Shown: positions 10,756 through 20,418 of the stretch, piece by piece | Position numbering within the stretch: position 1 is the first letter of the stretch | How the letters are laid out: the number at the start of each line of letters is the position of its first letter | Assembly (NCBI GenBank): GCA_021323595.1 | Contig: JAJPKR010000052.1 | Location: 37,083 to 101,082 of the forward strand | Direction: 5' to 3' | Length of the DNA stretch: 64,000 bases | Source of the DNA: Terriglobia bacterium | GTDB lineage: Bacteria > Acidobacteriota > Terriglobia > Terriglobales > SCQP01 | Made by a program: the position numbers and the translations under genes | Notes under the pieces: model-generated | What the model was told of the DNA's origin: nothing | The model's input: the letters and a program-made list of their open reading frames with translations, nothing else | The model's database searches: none

Positions 10756-11537
10756 CCGAAGCCTTCACCGCCGCGCGCGCCGCCGGCCGCTGCGCCCTTG
10801 TCCCCTTCGTCACCGCCGGCGACCCCTCGCTCGCCGCCACTCGCGACATCGTCTGCGCGCTCGCCGCCGCCGGCGCCGATGTCGTCGAGCTCGGCGTCCC
10901 CTTCAGTGATCCCGTCGCCGACGGCCCCGTGATCCAGCGCTCCAGCGAGCGCGCGCTGGCGCGCGGCACGCGGCTGGCCGACGTGCTCGAGCTGGCGCGC
11001 GCGATCCGCCGCCGATCGCCCGTGCCGCTCCTGCTCTTCGGCTATTTCAATCCGATTCTTCGTTACGGCCTCGAGCGCTTCGCCGCCGATGCCGCCGCCG
11101 CCGGCGCCGATGGCGCTCTCGTCACCGATCTCATTCCCGAAGAAGCCGCCGACTACCGCCGCGCGCTGGCGGCGCGCGGCTTGGCCGCCGTCTTTCTCGC
11201 CGCGCCCACCTCGCCCGACGAGCGCCTCGCCGCCATCGCCGCCGCTTCGACCGGCTTCATCTACGCCGTCTCCCGCACCGGCGTCACCGGCGCGCGCGAG
11301 CAAGTGCCCGCCGCCGCCCGCGAATTGGTGGCGCGCGTGCGCCGCGTCGCGCGCCAGCCGATCGCCCTCGGCTTCGGCCTCGGCACCGCCGCCCAGGTCG
11401 CCGAGGTCGGCGCCTTCGCCGATGGCGCCGTCGTCGGCACCGCGCTGGTGGCGGCGCTCCATCGCGCCGTCGAGCAGGGCGGGGAAGCCGCCGCCGCTCC
11501 CGCCGCCGCCGCCTTCCTGCGCTCCCTGCAACCGTAG
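10746..11537 (+). CDS. trpA: Tryptophan synthase alpha chain
   Basis: A 263-residue TIM-barrel subunit that cleaves indole-3-glycerol phosphate to indole, which is channelled to TrpB. The catalytic pair is Glu48 and Asp59 in [16 protein letters not shown]. Other signatures are [29 protein letters not shown] and [13 protein letters not shown]. The start is GTG at 10746, overlapping the 3' end of trpB by ten bases; this is the only start that keeps the MRLTEAF N-terminus. It is the last gene of the operon. About 150 bases follow before a convergent gene, with no obvious terminator hairpin. Confidence 0.97.
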   Translation: MRLTEAFTAARAAGRCALVPFVTAGDPSLAATRDIVCALAAAGADVVELGVPFSDPVADGPVIQRSSERALARGTRLADVLELARAIRRRSPVPLLLFGYFNPILRYGLERFAADAAAAGADGALVTDLIPEEAADYRRALAARGLAAVFLAAPTSPDERLAAIAAASTGFIYAVSRTGVTGAREQVPAAARELVARVRRVARQPIALGFGLGTAAQVAEVGAFADGAVVGTALVAALHRAVEQGGEAAAAPAAAAFLRSLQP

Positions 11538-11688
11538 CCGCCTGGCAACAGCGCCGAGCTCCCCGGTTCCGATGGCCGGCGCCGGCTCTCCCACTGCGCA
11601 CCGGATCTCTCGCGCACGCCCCGCGCGCTGGGTGGCGCCGCTTCGGGACCTTCGCCGATCCGGCGGCCCCGGCGCGGCGAACTGGCGC

Positions 11689-12591
11689 TCAGGCCCCGGC
11701 GCCCTGCCACGCGTACGAGCCCGCGCGCAGGTCCTCGAGCACCGGGCGGCCGCGCGGCTGCCAGCCGAGCTCGCGCTCCGCCTTGGCGCCCGACACTTGC
11801 TGATCGAGCGCCAGCGCGTCGGCGAACGCGCCCAGCGTCTTGCGCGCCTCTTCCAGCGGCCATGCCGCCGTCTTGCCGCCCGCGCCGGCGCCGAGGCTCG
11901 CCGCTTCCGCCAGTTCCCGCATCCTCACCGCCGGCCCGTGCGCGGCGTGGAACAGCGAGCCCGCCGGCGCCTTCTCCAGCGCCAGCACGTAGAGCCGCGC
12001 CAGATCCTCCACCTCCACGAAGGACCAGCGATTGCGCCCGTCGCCCACGTAGCGCGCCGCCCCCGTCTCCCGCGCCGACTGCGTCAACATCCTCAGCAGG
12101 CCGCCGCCGCGTCCATAGACGTCGGCGGGCCGAATCACGATCACGCGCGGGCCGCGCTCCTTGCCGCTCAGCACTTCCTGCTCCAGCGCCGCGCGGTAGG
12201 CGACTAGCGGCGTGGGCTGAAGCGGGCTGCTCTCATCGGCGATGCGATCGCCCGTCGAACCCAGCACCCAAACGCCGCTCGTATAAAGGAACGGCTTGGG
12301 GCTGCCCGCCAGCGCGCGCAACATCGCGCGCGTCGCCGCGATATCGGCGGCCGCCGCGTTCGCGCCGCCGGTGTTGGCGGTATGAATGGCCGCATCAGCG
12401 GCGCGCGCGCCCGCCGCCACCGTCTCCGGCTGCAGCAGATCGCCGCGATGCGGGCGCAGGCCGCGTTCGGCCAACTGCCGCGCCTGCTCCTCCGATCGCG
12501 CCAATCCGATCACCTCGTGCCCCGCTGCTTGCAGCGCTTCCGCCACCGCGCTCCCGATGTAACCGCTGGCTCCGGTCAAAAACACTCGCAT
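11689..12591 (-). CDS. NAD(P)-dependent epimerase/dehydratase-like extended SDR
   Basis: A 300-residue Rossmann protein with the dinucleotide motif VFLTGASGYIG at residues 3-13 and the layout of extended or atypical SDRs (nucleoside-sugar epimerases and NmrA-like proteins). The expected YxxxK active-site motif is altered: the aligned segment is PLVAYRAALEQEV, so the tyrosine is kept but the lysine is replaced by leucine. This makes a classical dehydrogenase reaction doubtful. The gene is divergent from the M23 peptidase gene and convergent with the trp operon. A GATAAT hexamer ends six bases before its ATG. The substrate is unknown. Confidence 0.85.
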   Translation of the reverse strand: MRVFLTGASGYIGSAVAEALQAAGHEVIGLARSEEQARQLAERGLRPHRGDLLQPETVAAGARAADAAIHTANTGGANAAAADIAATRAMLRALAGSPKPFLYTSGVWVLGSTGDRIADESSPLQPTPLVAYRAALEQEVLSGKERGPRVIVIRPADVYGRGGGLLRMLTQSARETGAARYVGDGRNRWSFVEVEDLARLYVLALEKAPAGSLFHAAHGPAVRMRELAEAASLGAGAGGKTAAWPLEEARKTLGAFADALALDQQVSGAKAERELGWQPRGRPVLEDLRAGSYAWQGAGA

Positions 12592-12597
12592 GTCCGC

Positions 12598-12603
12598 ATT
12601 ATC
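12598..12603 (-). promoter_or_regulatory. -10 hexamer (GATAAT) of a leaderless-type promoter
   Basis: On the minus strand GATAAT ends six bases before the ATG at 12591 of the SDR gene, with no ribosome binding site between. It lies back to back with the plus-strand TATAAT of the M23 peptidase gene. Confidence 0.4.
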
Positions 12604-12629
12604 CTGCGCGCCGCCCGCGAGCGGCTTCG

Positions 12630-12635
12630 TATAAT
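12630..12635 (+). promoter_or_regulatory. -10 hexamer (TATAAT) for the M23 peptidase gene
   Basis: A perfect TATAAT lies 27 bases before the TTG start at 12663. Transcription from about 12642 would give a short leader carrying the AGGAG ribosome binding site at 12652-12656. No good -35 hexamer is present at 17 bases. Confidence 0.45.
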
Positions 12636-12662
12636 CAGTTCATCTCTCGCCAGGAGTCTTCG

Positions 12663-14051
12663 TTGCGCGATCCCGAAAAGCCCTCGCATGCCGGGCGCAA
12701 TGCGCTCGCCGTCCTGATCCTTCTCATCGTCCTCGTCTGCGGCTTCGCGTTCTCGCGCGGCGGCGCGCCGCAAGTCACCGCCGCCTGGCCGCGCGCCGTC
12801 GGCCGCGAGGCGCGCCTCGACCTCACCGTGCGCTCCGCGCTCGGCGTGCGCGCGGTGCGCGTCTTCTATCGCCAGAAGGGCCGCGATATTCCCGTCGCCG
12901 CCGCCGGCTTCGGCGGGCGCCACTGGTTCTTCGCGCCCCCCGCCCAGCGCGAGCTGCATCTGGCCCCCACCATCGGCCGCGCGCGCGTCGCCGGGCTCGC
13001 CGACGGCGCCGCCGAGCTCGTGGTGGTTGCCCAGTCCGCCAACCTGCGCGGCTCGCGCCTCCTCCTCGCCCGCCCGGTCGAAGTCCGCTCCATCCCGCCC
13101 GCCATCGAGGTATTGAGCACGCAGCAATATGTCCGCCAGGGCGGCGCCGAGATGGTGACCTATCGCTTGGTCGAGCCCGGCGGCGGCGGCCTCGAAGACG
13201 TGACCTCCGACGTCCGCCTGGCGGGCCGCCTCTACCCTGGGTATCCCGTGCCGGGCGCCGCGCCCGGCGTGATGTTTTGCCTCTTCGCCTTTCCGTACAA
13301 CGCGCCGGCCGACTCCGTGCCGCAACTAGTCGCCCGCGATGCGGCCGGCAATGAGGCTAGCGCCGGCTTTCCCGTCCAGCTCTTTCCCGGCAAGTTCCGC
13401 ACGCGCACGATGGCGATCGACGACGCCTTCATCTCGCGCGTCGTCGTGCCCATCATCGCCAACACCCCGTCGCTGACCGATCCGGTCACGCCCTTGCAGC
13501 AATTCCTGCTCGTCAACCGCGACCTGCGCCGCACGGATGCGCGGCTGCTGGCCGAGGCCGCCGGCGAGAGCGTCCATCAATTTCTCTGGCACGGCGCCTT
13601 CCTCGCCCTGGCTCATGCCGCCGTCGAGGCCGACTTCGCCGACCATCGCCTCTACCGCTACGACGGCAAGATCGTGGATCAAGAAGACCATTTGGGCTAC
13701 GACCTCGCCGTGGTGCGCCACACGCCCGTGCTGGCGGCCAACTCCGGCCGCGTGCTGTGGACGCATTACTTCGGCATCTACGGCAACGCGATCCTCATCG
13801 ACCACGGCTTCGGCCTGATGTCGCTCTATGCCCATTTGAACGACTTCGTGGTCAAGCCGGGCGACGTGATCGCGCGCGGCCAGCTGATCGCCCACAGCGA
13901 CTCCACCGGCCTGGCCGGCGGCGATCATCTGCACTTCAGCATGCTGCTCGACGGCGTGCAGGTGAATCCGATGGAATGGTGGGATCCGCATTGGGTGCAC
14001 GACCGCATCGAGGCCAAGCTGGCGGCCGTCGGCGCCAACCCCCTCCCTTAA
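12663..14051 (+). CDS. M23 family metallopeptidase (LytM domain), membrane-anchored
   Basis: A 462-residue protein with an N-terminal membrane anchor (residues about 13-31), a beta-rich middle part and a C-terminal M23/LytM domain that would act on peptidoglycan cross-links in the periplasm. Zinc-site motifs are intact: HLGYD (HxxxD), LYAHLN and GDHLHFSM (HxH). The start is TTG at 12663, chosen because AGGAG lies at 12652-12656 with ideal spacing; the frame is open further upstream but there it is antisense to the SDR gene. It may be a hydrolase or, like some LytM proteins, a regulator of one; the intact zinc ligands favour a hydrolase. Confidence 0.88.
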   Translation: MRDPEKPSHAGRNALAVLILLIVLVCGFAFSRGGAPQVTAAWPRAVGREARLDLTVRSALGVRAVRVFYRQKGRDIPVAAAGFGGRHWFFAPPAQRELHLAPTIGRARVAGLADGAAELVVVAQSANLRGSRLLLARPVEVRSIPPAIEVLSTQQYVRQGGAEMVTYRLVEPGGGGLEDVTSDVRLAGRLYPGYPVPGAAPGVMFCLFAFPYNAPADSVPQLVARDAAGNEASAGFPVQLFPGKFRTRTMAIDDAFISRVVVPIIANTPSLTDPVTPLQQFLLVNRDLRRTDARLLAEAAGESVHQFLWHGAFLALAHAAVEADFADHRLYRYDGKIVDQEDHLGYDLAVVRHTPVLAANSGRVLWTHYFGIYGNAILIDHGFGLMSLYAHLNDFVVKPGDVIARGQLIAHSDSTGLAGGDHLHFSMLLDGVQVNPMEWWDPHWVHDRIEAKLAAVGANPLP

Positions 14052-14124
14052 TTTGGGACTGGTCGTAACCGGCGGGCTGCCGGCCTCGTCTCAACCCTGA
14101 CGGCTTAGGTCCGCTCGCCCCTTT

Positions 14125-15435
14125 ATGCCTTTTGCACGTTCGCGAGCGCTAGCCTGCTCCTTGGCGCTAACTGCTTGTGTTGTCATGGGCTTGGGAGGGG
14201 CAGCGCACGGCCAAACCGGCCCCGCCGTGACGTTGCCCCCAATTCCCGCCGCCAGCGTGGATCTGGATCAGGCTATCGCCCTGGCGCTCGCCTACAATCC
14301 CGCGCTCGCCGCCGCGGCCACCACCGTGCCGCAAAGCCAGGCGGAGGAGGTCACCGCCAACATCCATCCCAACCCGGTTTTGACCTGGGATGGGTTGTTC
14401 TTGCCCCTCAACCCGAACAACTGGAATCACAACATCGTCAGCCAGATTTCCGAATTCGACGTGGGCGTGGCCTACACCTTCGAGCGCGGCGGCAAGCGCC
14501 AGCATCGCCTCGCTGCCGCCCGCGCCGCCACCGCGGTGACCCGCTCGCAGTTGGCGGATGCCCGCCGCACGCTGGCCTTCAACGTCGCCCAGCAATTCGT
14601 CAACGTGCTGCTCGCGGAGTCGAACCTCGACTTTGCCCGCCAAGACCTGGCCAGCTTCCAGCGGACGGTCAACATCGGGCAGGCGCAGCTCAAGGCCGGC
14701 CAGATCAGCGAAGGCGACTTCCTCAAAATCAAGCTGCAACTGCTGCAATTCCAGACCGACGTCTCCTCGGCGCAATTGGCGCTCTTGCAGGCGCGCGCGG
14801 CCTTGCGCAATGCCGTCGGCTATCGCGCCCTGGCGCCCGATGTGCGCGTGGTGGGCAGCTTGCAGTACACGCCGCTGAAGGGCGGCGAGGATGATTACAA
14901 GGCGCTGGCGCTCCAGAACCGCCCCGATCTGCGTGCCGCGCGCCAAGGCATTACCGCCGCCCAAGATCAATACACGCTGGCGCGCGCCAACGGCAAGCGC
15001 GACCTCACCAGTTCGCTGACGTTTTCGCACGTCGGCGGCATCACCGGCGCCGGCATCGCCTTCAACATGGAAATTCCCGTCTTCGACCGCAATCAGGGCG
15101 AGATCGCCCGCTCGCGCTTTGCCGTCGCCCAGGCGCAGGATCTCTCGACCGCCACCGCCGAGCAGGTGATGACCGACGTGGCCACCGCCTACGAGGCGGC
15201 GCAAACCGGCTCGCAGGTCGTCGCGCTCTACCAATCCGGCTACTTGCAGCAAGCGCAGGAATCGCGCGACATCAGCGCCTACGCCTATCACCGCGGCGCG
15301 GCCAGCCTGCTCGATTTTCTCGATGCCGAGCGCAGCTACCGCGCCACCGAACTCGCCTACCGCCAATCCCTGGCCGCCTACATGCTCGCCCTCGAGCAGC
15401 TCAAGGAAGCGGCCGGCACGAGGAAGTTGCTATGA
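14125..15435 (+). CDS. TolC family outer-membrane efflux protein (CusC/CzcC-like)
   Basis: A 436-residue secreted protein with a signal peptide (residues 1-29, cut near GAAHGQ) and two internally similar halves of long amphipathic helices, the pattern of TolC-type trimeric outer-membrane channels. It carries DLDQAIALALAYNPALAAA at the start of the first half and DVATAYEAAQTG in the second. It forms the first gene of a three-gene efflux operon with the fusion protein and the RND pump, and overlaps the next gene as ATGA. Its role would be export of metal ions across the outer membrane. Confidence 0.9.
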   Translation: MPFARSRALACSLALTACVVMGLGGAAHGQTGPAVTLPPIPAASVDLDQAIALALAYNPALAAAATTVPQSQAEEVTANIHPNPVLTWDGLFLPLNPNNWNHNIVSQISEFDVGVAYTFERGGKRQHRLAAARAATAVTRSQLADARRTLAFNVAQQFVNVLLAESNLDFARQDLASFQRTVNIGQAQLKAGQISEGDFLKIKLQLLQFQTDVSSAQLALLQARAALRNAVGYRALAPDVRVVGSLQYTPLKGGEDDYKALALQNRPDLRAARQGITAAQDQYTLARANGKRDLTSSLTFSHVGGITGAGIAFNMEIPVFDRNQGEIARSRFAVAQAQDLSTATAEQVMTDVATAYEAAQTGSQVVALYQSGYLQQAQESRDISAYAYHRGAASLLDFLDAERSYRATELAYRQSLAAYMLALEQLKEAAGTRKLL

Positions 15436-16595
15436 GTCGCACCCGGCTCGCTCCCTGTTTCGCCGCCCTGGCGGCGCTCGCGGCCCTGCTCGCCGGCTGC
15501 GGCCGGCAGGCGCCGGCTACCGCCGCTGCCGCGCCGCCGAACGCGTCCGCCGATCCCAACGGCCCCAGCCTGTTCACGATTCCCGCCGCGCAGATGACGC
15601 ACCTGAGCCTCTACACCGTCGCGCCCACGACGTTGGTGCGCACCCTGCGCCTGCCCGGCACGGTGGTCTACAACGGCTTCCACACCACCGCCGTCATCAC
15701 CCAAGTCGGCGGCCGCGTCACGCGCATCCTGGCGCAGCCCGGCGAACATGTGCGCGCCGGCCAGCCCATGCTCTATGTCAGCAGTCCCGATTACTCCGCC
15801 GACCGGGCGGCCTTCTTGAAGGCGCGCGACGCCTTCCAGCTCGCTGACAAAAACTACCGGCGCGCGCAGGATCTCTACGAGCATCAGGCCATCGCCGAGG
15901 CCGATCTGCTGCAAGCCGCTTCCGCCCGCACCCAGGCCGAAGCCGACTTTCAGAACGCCGAGCAGGCGCTGCGCATCCTGGGCGTCGCCGATCCCGCCGC
16001 GGTCGCCGCCCGCCCCTCCCCCGACATTCCCGTGCTCGCGCCCATCAGCGGCCTGGTCGTCGATCGCGAGGCGATGCCGGGACAAGTCGTGCAAGCCGGC
16101 AGCACGCAGCTTTTCACCCTTTCCGACTTGCACACCGTCTGGGTCCTGGTCAACGTCTTCGAGCGCGACCTCGCCTATGTCCATGTCGGCGACCCCGTCA
16201 CCGTCCATAGCGACGCCTACGGCCGCGACTTTCACGGCCGCATCTCGTATTTGGGCGCCTCCCTCGACCCCACGTCCCGCACCTTGCAAGCCCGCATCGT
16301 CACCCGCAATCCCGGCGAGGAGCTGAAGAACCAAATGTACGTGACCGCCGTCGTCCAGGCCGGCGTCGAGCGCCGCGCCATTGCCGTGCCCGACGCCGCG
16401 GTCCTGCGCGACGACGTCAACCAGCCCTTCGTCTATGTGGCCGTGCCCGGCCGCACCGGCACCTTCGCCCGCCGCCTCGTCCAGATCGGCGAAAGCGAGG
16501 CCGGTAGGACCCAGATTCTGAGCGGCTTGCAGCCCGGCGAGCGCGTCATCGCCGAGGGCAGCCTCTTTGTGCAGTTCGCCAATTCCCTGCAATAG
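15432..16595 (+). CDS. RND efflux periplasmic adaptor (membrane fusion protein), lipoprotein
   Basis: A 387-residue HlyD/CusB-type adaptor linking the inner-membrane pump to the TolC-like channel. The N-terminus is a lipoprotein signal with lipobox LLAGC, so it should be lipid-anchored. A lipoyl-like half (VGGRVTRILAQPGEHVRAGQPM) and its partner (VLAPISGLVVDREAMPGQVV) flank a helical hairpin around residues 120-180; a beta-barrel and a membrane-proximal domain follow (VPDAAVL, LQPGERVIAEGSLFV). No histidine- or methionine-rich metal-binding stretch is seen at the N-terminus. It overlaps the channel gene by four bases and sits six bases before the pump gene. Confidence 0.92.
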   Translation: MSRTRLAPCFAALAALAALLAGCGRQAPATAAAAPPNASADPNGPSLFTIPAAQMTHLSLYTVAPTTLVRTLRLPGTVVYNGFHTTAVITQVGGRVTRILAQPGEHVRAGQPMLYVSSPDYSADRAAFLKARDAFQLADKNYRRAQDLYEHQAIAEADLLQAASARTQAEADFQNAEQALRILGVADPAAVAARPSPDIPVLAPISGLVVDREAMPGQVVQAGSTQLFTLSDLHTVWVLVNVFERDLAYVHVGDPVTVHSDAYGRDFHGRISYLGASLDPTSRTLQARIVTRNPGEELKNQMYVTAVVQAGVERRAIAVPDAAVLRDDVNQPFVYVAVPGRTGTFARRLVQIGESEAGRTQILSGLQPGERVIAEGSLFVQFANSLQ

Positions 16596-16601
16596 CGCGC
16601 C

Positions 16602-19600
16602 GTGATCAATCGCATCGTCCAATTCGCCCTGCGGCAGCGCTTCTTCGTTTTGATCGTGGTCGTGCTGATGGTCATCGCCGGCGCCATCTCCTTCCACCGC
16701 ATGCCCGTGGACGCCTATCCCGACCTCTCGCCGCCGATGGTCGAGATCATCACCCAATGGCCCGGCCACGCCGCCGAGGAAGTCGAGCGCTTGGTCACTC
16801 TGCCGATCGAATTGCAGCTCAACGGCACCCCGAATCTGGTCGTGATGCGCTCCATCTCGCTTTACGGCCTTTCCGACGTCATCCTCACCTTCACCGATTC
16901 CACCGACAATTACTGGGCCCGCACCGAAGCCTTCGAGCGCGTCGGCGGCGCCACCCTGCCGCAAGGCGTCACCCCCAGCATGGCGCCGCTCTCCAGCCCC
17001 AGCGGGCTGATCTACCGCTACGTAGTCGAGAGTCCCGACCGCACCCCGCAAGAGCTCAAGACCATCGAGGATTGGGTGCTCGAGCGCGCTTACAAGGCCG
17101 TGCCCGGCATCGCCGACGACTCCGGCTTCGGCGGCACCGTGATGCAGTACCAGGTGCTGCTCGATCCCAGCCGCCTCTACGGCTACAACCTCAGCGTCGC
17201 CCAGGTCATCAACGCCCTCGCCGCCAACAACGGCAACACCGGCGGCGGCTTCTATTCCCAGGGCGGCCAGTTCTATTACGTGCGCGGCCTGGGCCTGGTG
17301 CGCAACACCGAAGACATCGGCGACATCATCGTCGGCTCCAGCAACGGCGTGCCCATTCACGTGCGCGACATCGGCCAGGTGGTGATCGGCCACGCGCCGC
17401 GGCTGGGCGAATACGGCTTCCAGAACAACAACGACGCCGTCGAAGGCGTGCTCATGATGCTGCGCGGCGCGCGCACCCAAACCGTGCTCAAGCGCGTCGA
17501 AGCCGAAACCTATAAGCTCAACCACGGCCTGCTCCCGCCCGATGTCAAGGTCTTTCCCTTTTACGACCGCACCGGCCTGATCCAGCTCACCACCAAGACC
17601 ATCGAGGGCAACCTGCTGCGCGGCATGATCCTGGTCTTCTTGGTCTTGCTCTTCTTCCTCGTCAGCGTGCGCGCGGCGGTGATCGTCGCGCTGACGATTC
17701 CCCTGGGCCTGCTCTTCAGCTTCATCCTGCTGCACGCCAAGGGCGTGGACGCCAATCTCCTCTCCATCGGCGCCATCGACTTCGGCATCATCATCGACGG
17801 CACCGTGGTGATGATGGAGAACATCTTCCGCGAGCTCGGCCTGCGCCACGGCCGGCACTACAACTTGTTCGAGGTGATCGCCGCCGCCGCCCGCGACGTG
17901 GACCGGCCCATCTTTTACTCCGTCGCCGTCATCATCGCCGGCTACCTGCCGATTTACGCCCTGACCGGGCCGGCGGGCACGCTGTTTCACCCCATGGCCG
18001 ACACCATGGTCTTCGCGCTCATCGGCGCGCTCGGCATCACCCTCACCCTCGTGCCGGTGCTCACCTCCTATTGGTTCAAGCGCGGCGCCCGCGACGCCAG
18101 CACCCGCGTCTTCGAGTGGATCAAGGCGGTGTACGCCGGCCGCCTGCGCTGGTGCCTGCGCCATCCCGCCTGGACGGTGGCCGTGATCGTCGCCATCTTC
18201 GTCGCCAGCATGTCCGTCGTGCCCACCATCGGCGGCGAGTTCATGCCTCACCTGGATGAAGGCGCGCTCTGGGTGCGCGCCACCATGCCTTACACCATCT
18301 CCTGGCAAGAAGCCGCGAAAATCTCCCCGCAGATTCGCGCCTTGCTGCGCTCCTATCCGCAGGTCACCTACGTCGGCTCCGAGCTCGGCCGCCCCGACGA
18401 CGGTACCGATCCCACCGGCTTCTTCAACGACGAGTTCTACGTCGGCTTGAAGCCCTACGACGATCCCAGTTGGCGCGCCAGCCGCGATCACACCAAGCAG
18501 GCCCTGATCGACGACCTGCGCGGGCGCTTGGCCACCTATCCCGGCATCATCTTCAACTTCACCCAGCCGGCCGAGGACGCCGTGGATGAAGCCCTCACCG
18601 GCCTCAAGAGCGCGCTCGCCGTCAAGGTCTTCGGCCCCGACCTCCAGGTGCTGCAGGCCAGCGCCCTGCGCATCAAGCAGGCGCTCGCCCGCGTGCCCGG
18701 CTTCACCGACTTGACCGTCGTGCGCGAGCTCGGCCAGCCCAGCCTCGTCGTCACCGTGAACCGCGCCAAGATCGCCCGCTACGGCATCAACGTCAGCGAC
18801 GTCGAAGCCGTCGTTCAAGCCGCCGTCGGCGGGCAAGCGGCGACGCAGGTGATCCAAGGCGAAAAGCTCTTCGATCTCGTCGTGCGCATGGAGCCGCAGT
18901 TCCGCCAAAACCCGCGCGCGATCGGCAATCTCCTCGTGCCCACGCCCGGCGGCCAGCTCATTCCTCTCAGCCAGCTCGCCGCCATTGACGTGCAGTCCGG
19001 CGCCTCCTTCATCTATCGCGAAAACAACTCGCGCTACATCGGCGTCCAATACAGCATCGTCGGCCGCGACCTCGCCTCCGCCGTGCGCGACGGGCAAAAC
19101 GCCGTCAACGCCGCGCTCCGCCTCCCGCCCGGCTATCACTTGCAGTGGGGCGGCGAATACAGCGAATATCTGGCCGCCCGCGCCCAGCTCTCCGTCGTCG
19201 GCCCGCTGGCGCTGCTGCTGATCTTCCTTATCCTGTTCGCGCTCTACGGCAACTTCAAATTCCCCTTGGCCGTGTTCCTCAGCGTCGTGCTCACCGAGCC
19301 GGTGGGCGCGGTGCTGGCGCTGAAGCTGACCGGCACTCCCTTCAGCGTCTCCTCCGGCATCGGCTTTCTCGCCCTGCTCGGCGTCTCGGCGGAAATGGCC
19401 GTCATCATGGTCTCCTACGCCAACAAGCTCCGCGGCGAGGGCATGAGCATCCATGACGCCGCCTACCAGGCCGCGCTGCTCCGCCTCCGCCCCATTCTCA
19501 TGACCGCCATGGTGGCTTGTCTCGGCTTGCTGCCTGCGGCGCTCTCGCACGGCATCGGCAGCGACACGCAGCGCCCCTTCGCCATCGTCATCGTGGGCGG

Positions 19601-19688
19601 CATGCTCTGCCCGATGCTGCTCGGCTTCTTCCTCTACCCGGTGCTCTATCAGCTCTTCGCGCGCGAAGGCGACGTGTTGCAGGTTTGA
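16602..19688 (+). CDS. CzcA/CusA-type heavy-metal efflux RND pump
   Basis: A 1028-residue inner-membrane proton-driven pump of the heavy-metal RND class. Twelve membrane segments are arranged as one N-terminal helix, a large periplasmic loop, five helices, and the same pattern repeated. The helix-4 motif AIDFGIIIDGTVVMMEN matches the metal-RND signature, unlike drug RND pumps. The N-terminus (FALRQRFFVLI, DAYPDLSPPMVEI) is also typical. The start is GTG at 16602, immediately after the adaptor. The operon contains all three parts of a tripartite exporter, but I cannot tell Cu/Ag from Zn/Co/Cd specificity by eye. No metal-sensing regulator gene adjoins it. Confidence 0.95.
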   Translation: MINRIVQFALRQRFFVLIVVVLMVIAGAISFHRMPVDAYPDLSPPMVEIITQWPGHAAEEVERLVTLPIELQLNGTPNLVVMRSISLYGLSDVILTFTDSTDNYWARTEAFERVGGATLPQGVTPSMAPLSSPSGLIYRYVVESPDRTPQELKTIEDWVLERAYKAVPGIADDSGFGGTVMQYQVLLDPSRLYGYNLSVAQVINALAANNGNTGGGFYSQGGQFYYVRGLGLVRNTEDIGDIIVGSSNGVPIHVRDIGQVVIGHAPRLGEYGFQNNNDAVEGVLMMLRGARTQTVLKRVEAETYKLNHGLLPPDVKVFPFYDRTGLIQLTTKTIEGNLLRGMILVFLVLLFFLVSVRAAVIVALTIPLGLLFSFILLHAKGVDANLLSIGAIDFGIIIDGTVVMMENIFRELGLRHGRHYNLFEVIAAAARDVDRPIFYSVAVIIAGYLPIYALTGPAGTLFHPMADTMVFALIGALGITLTLVPVLTSYWFKRGARDASTRVFEWIKAVYAGRLRWCLRHPAWTVAVIVAIFVASMSVVPTIGGEFMPHLDEGALWVRATMPYTISWQEAAKISPQIRALLRSYPQVTYVGSELGRPDDGTDPTGFFNDEFYVGLKPYDDPSWRASRDHTKQALIDDLRGRLATYPGIIFNFTQPAEDAVDEALTGLKSALAVKVFGPDLQVLQASALRIKQALARVPGFTDLTVVRELGQPSLVVTVNRAKIARYGINVSDVEAVVQAAVGGQAATQVIQGEKLFDLVVRMEPQFRQNPRAIGNLLVPTPGGQLIPLSQLAAIDVQSGASFIYRENNSRYIGVQYSIVGRDLASAVRDGQNAVNAALRLPPGYHLQWGGEYSEYLAARAQLSVVGPLALLLIFLILFALYGNFKFPLAVFLSVVLTEPVGAVLALKLTGTPFSVSSGIGFLALLGVSAEMAVIMVSYANKLRGEGMSIHDAAYQAALLRLRPILMTAMVACLGLLPAALSHGIGSDTQRPFAIVIVGGMLCPMLLGFFLYPVLYQLFAREGDVLQV

Positions 19689-19696
19689 GCGGCTTC

Positions 19697-19702
19697 TATA
19701 AT
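19697..19702 (+). promoter_or_regulatory. -10 hexamer (TATAAT) of a leaderless-type promoter
   Basis: A perfect TATAAT ends six bases before the ATG at 19709, nine bases past the stop of the RND pump gene. It implies that the downstream gene has its own leaderless promoter rather than relying only on the efflux operon. Confidence 0.5.
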
Positions 19703-19708
19703 GACTCC

Positions 19709-20377
19709 ATGAAGCTCCCCCTTGCGGCGCTGGCGCTCGCCGCTCTGGCGTGGACCGCGGTGGCGGCGCAAAATCCCCCGGCGCTCGCTCCGGCGCTGCC
19801 GCCCCGCATCACCTTCAGCAAGAGCTTTCGCGGCTCGGTGCCCACGTTCGTCGAAATCACCGTGCAGCGGGACGGCTCGGCTTCCTTCGAGGTCATCCAG
19901 CAGCCCGGCCAGCCGCCGGTCAAAATGGAATTCCACGTTGGCAAGGCGCTCGTCGAGCACATCTTCGCCCTCGCCGCCCAATTGCACGACTTCAGCGGAC
20001 CCGAGCTCGAGGCTAAAGCCAAGGTGGGCTATATGGGGACCAAGATGCTCGCCTACGACGACGCCACCCGCCACAATCAGCAAACCTACAACTACTCCTC
20101 CCGTCCCGCCGCCCGCGACCTCACCGACATCTTCGAGCGCATCGCCGGCAGCGGCGAGCACGCCGCCCGCTTGCGCCACGCCGTCCGTTACGATCGTCTC
20201 GGCGTGGTGCAAGAACTCGACGGCATCACCCGCGACTGGAGCGAGCACCAACTGCTCGCGCCCGAACTGCTCGAGCCGGTGCTGGAGCGAGTGGCCAACG
20301 ATCCCGATCTGATGGATATCGCCCACCGCCGCGCCTTGGATCTCTTGACCGAGATGGGCTCCGCTCGCAATCGCTAA
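19709..20377 (+). CDS. Hypothetical exported protein
   Basis: A 222-residue protein with a clear signal peptide (MKLPLAALALAALAWTAVAA). The mature part has a beta-rich N-terminal half (PRITFSKSFRGSVPTFVEIT, then VQRDGSASFEV) and a helical C-terminal half. I do not recognise a named domain. The start at 19709 is chosen because it yields the signal peptide and follows a TATAAT box by six bases; the frame is open further upstream only as a shadow of the pump gene. Its position after the metal pump is suggestive, but the separate promoter argues against a fixed link. Confidence 0.8.
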   Translation: MKLPLAALALAALAWTAVAAQNPPALAPALPPRITFSKSFRGSVPTFVEITVQRDGSASFEVIQQPGQPPVKMEFHVGKALVEHIFALAAQLHDFSGPELEAKAKVGYMGTKMLAYDDATRHNQQTYNYSSRPAARDLTDIFERIAGSGEHAARLRHAVRYDRLGVVQELDGITRDWSEHQLLAPELLEPVLERVANDPDLMDIAHRRALDLLTEMGSARNR

Positions 20378-20418
20378 CGCCATCGCCCCGGCTCGCATCT
20401 GATCCGCAAGGAGTTCTT

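Noticed and set aside
15378..19550. Very long open frame on the minus strand opposite the RND efflux genes
   Set aside because: It is a shadow produced by GC-rich third positions of the plus-strand operon. Its translation is low-complexity (Gly, Ala, Asp, His, Val) with no domain, while the plus strand encodes complete known proteins.
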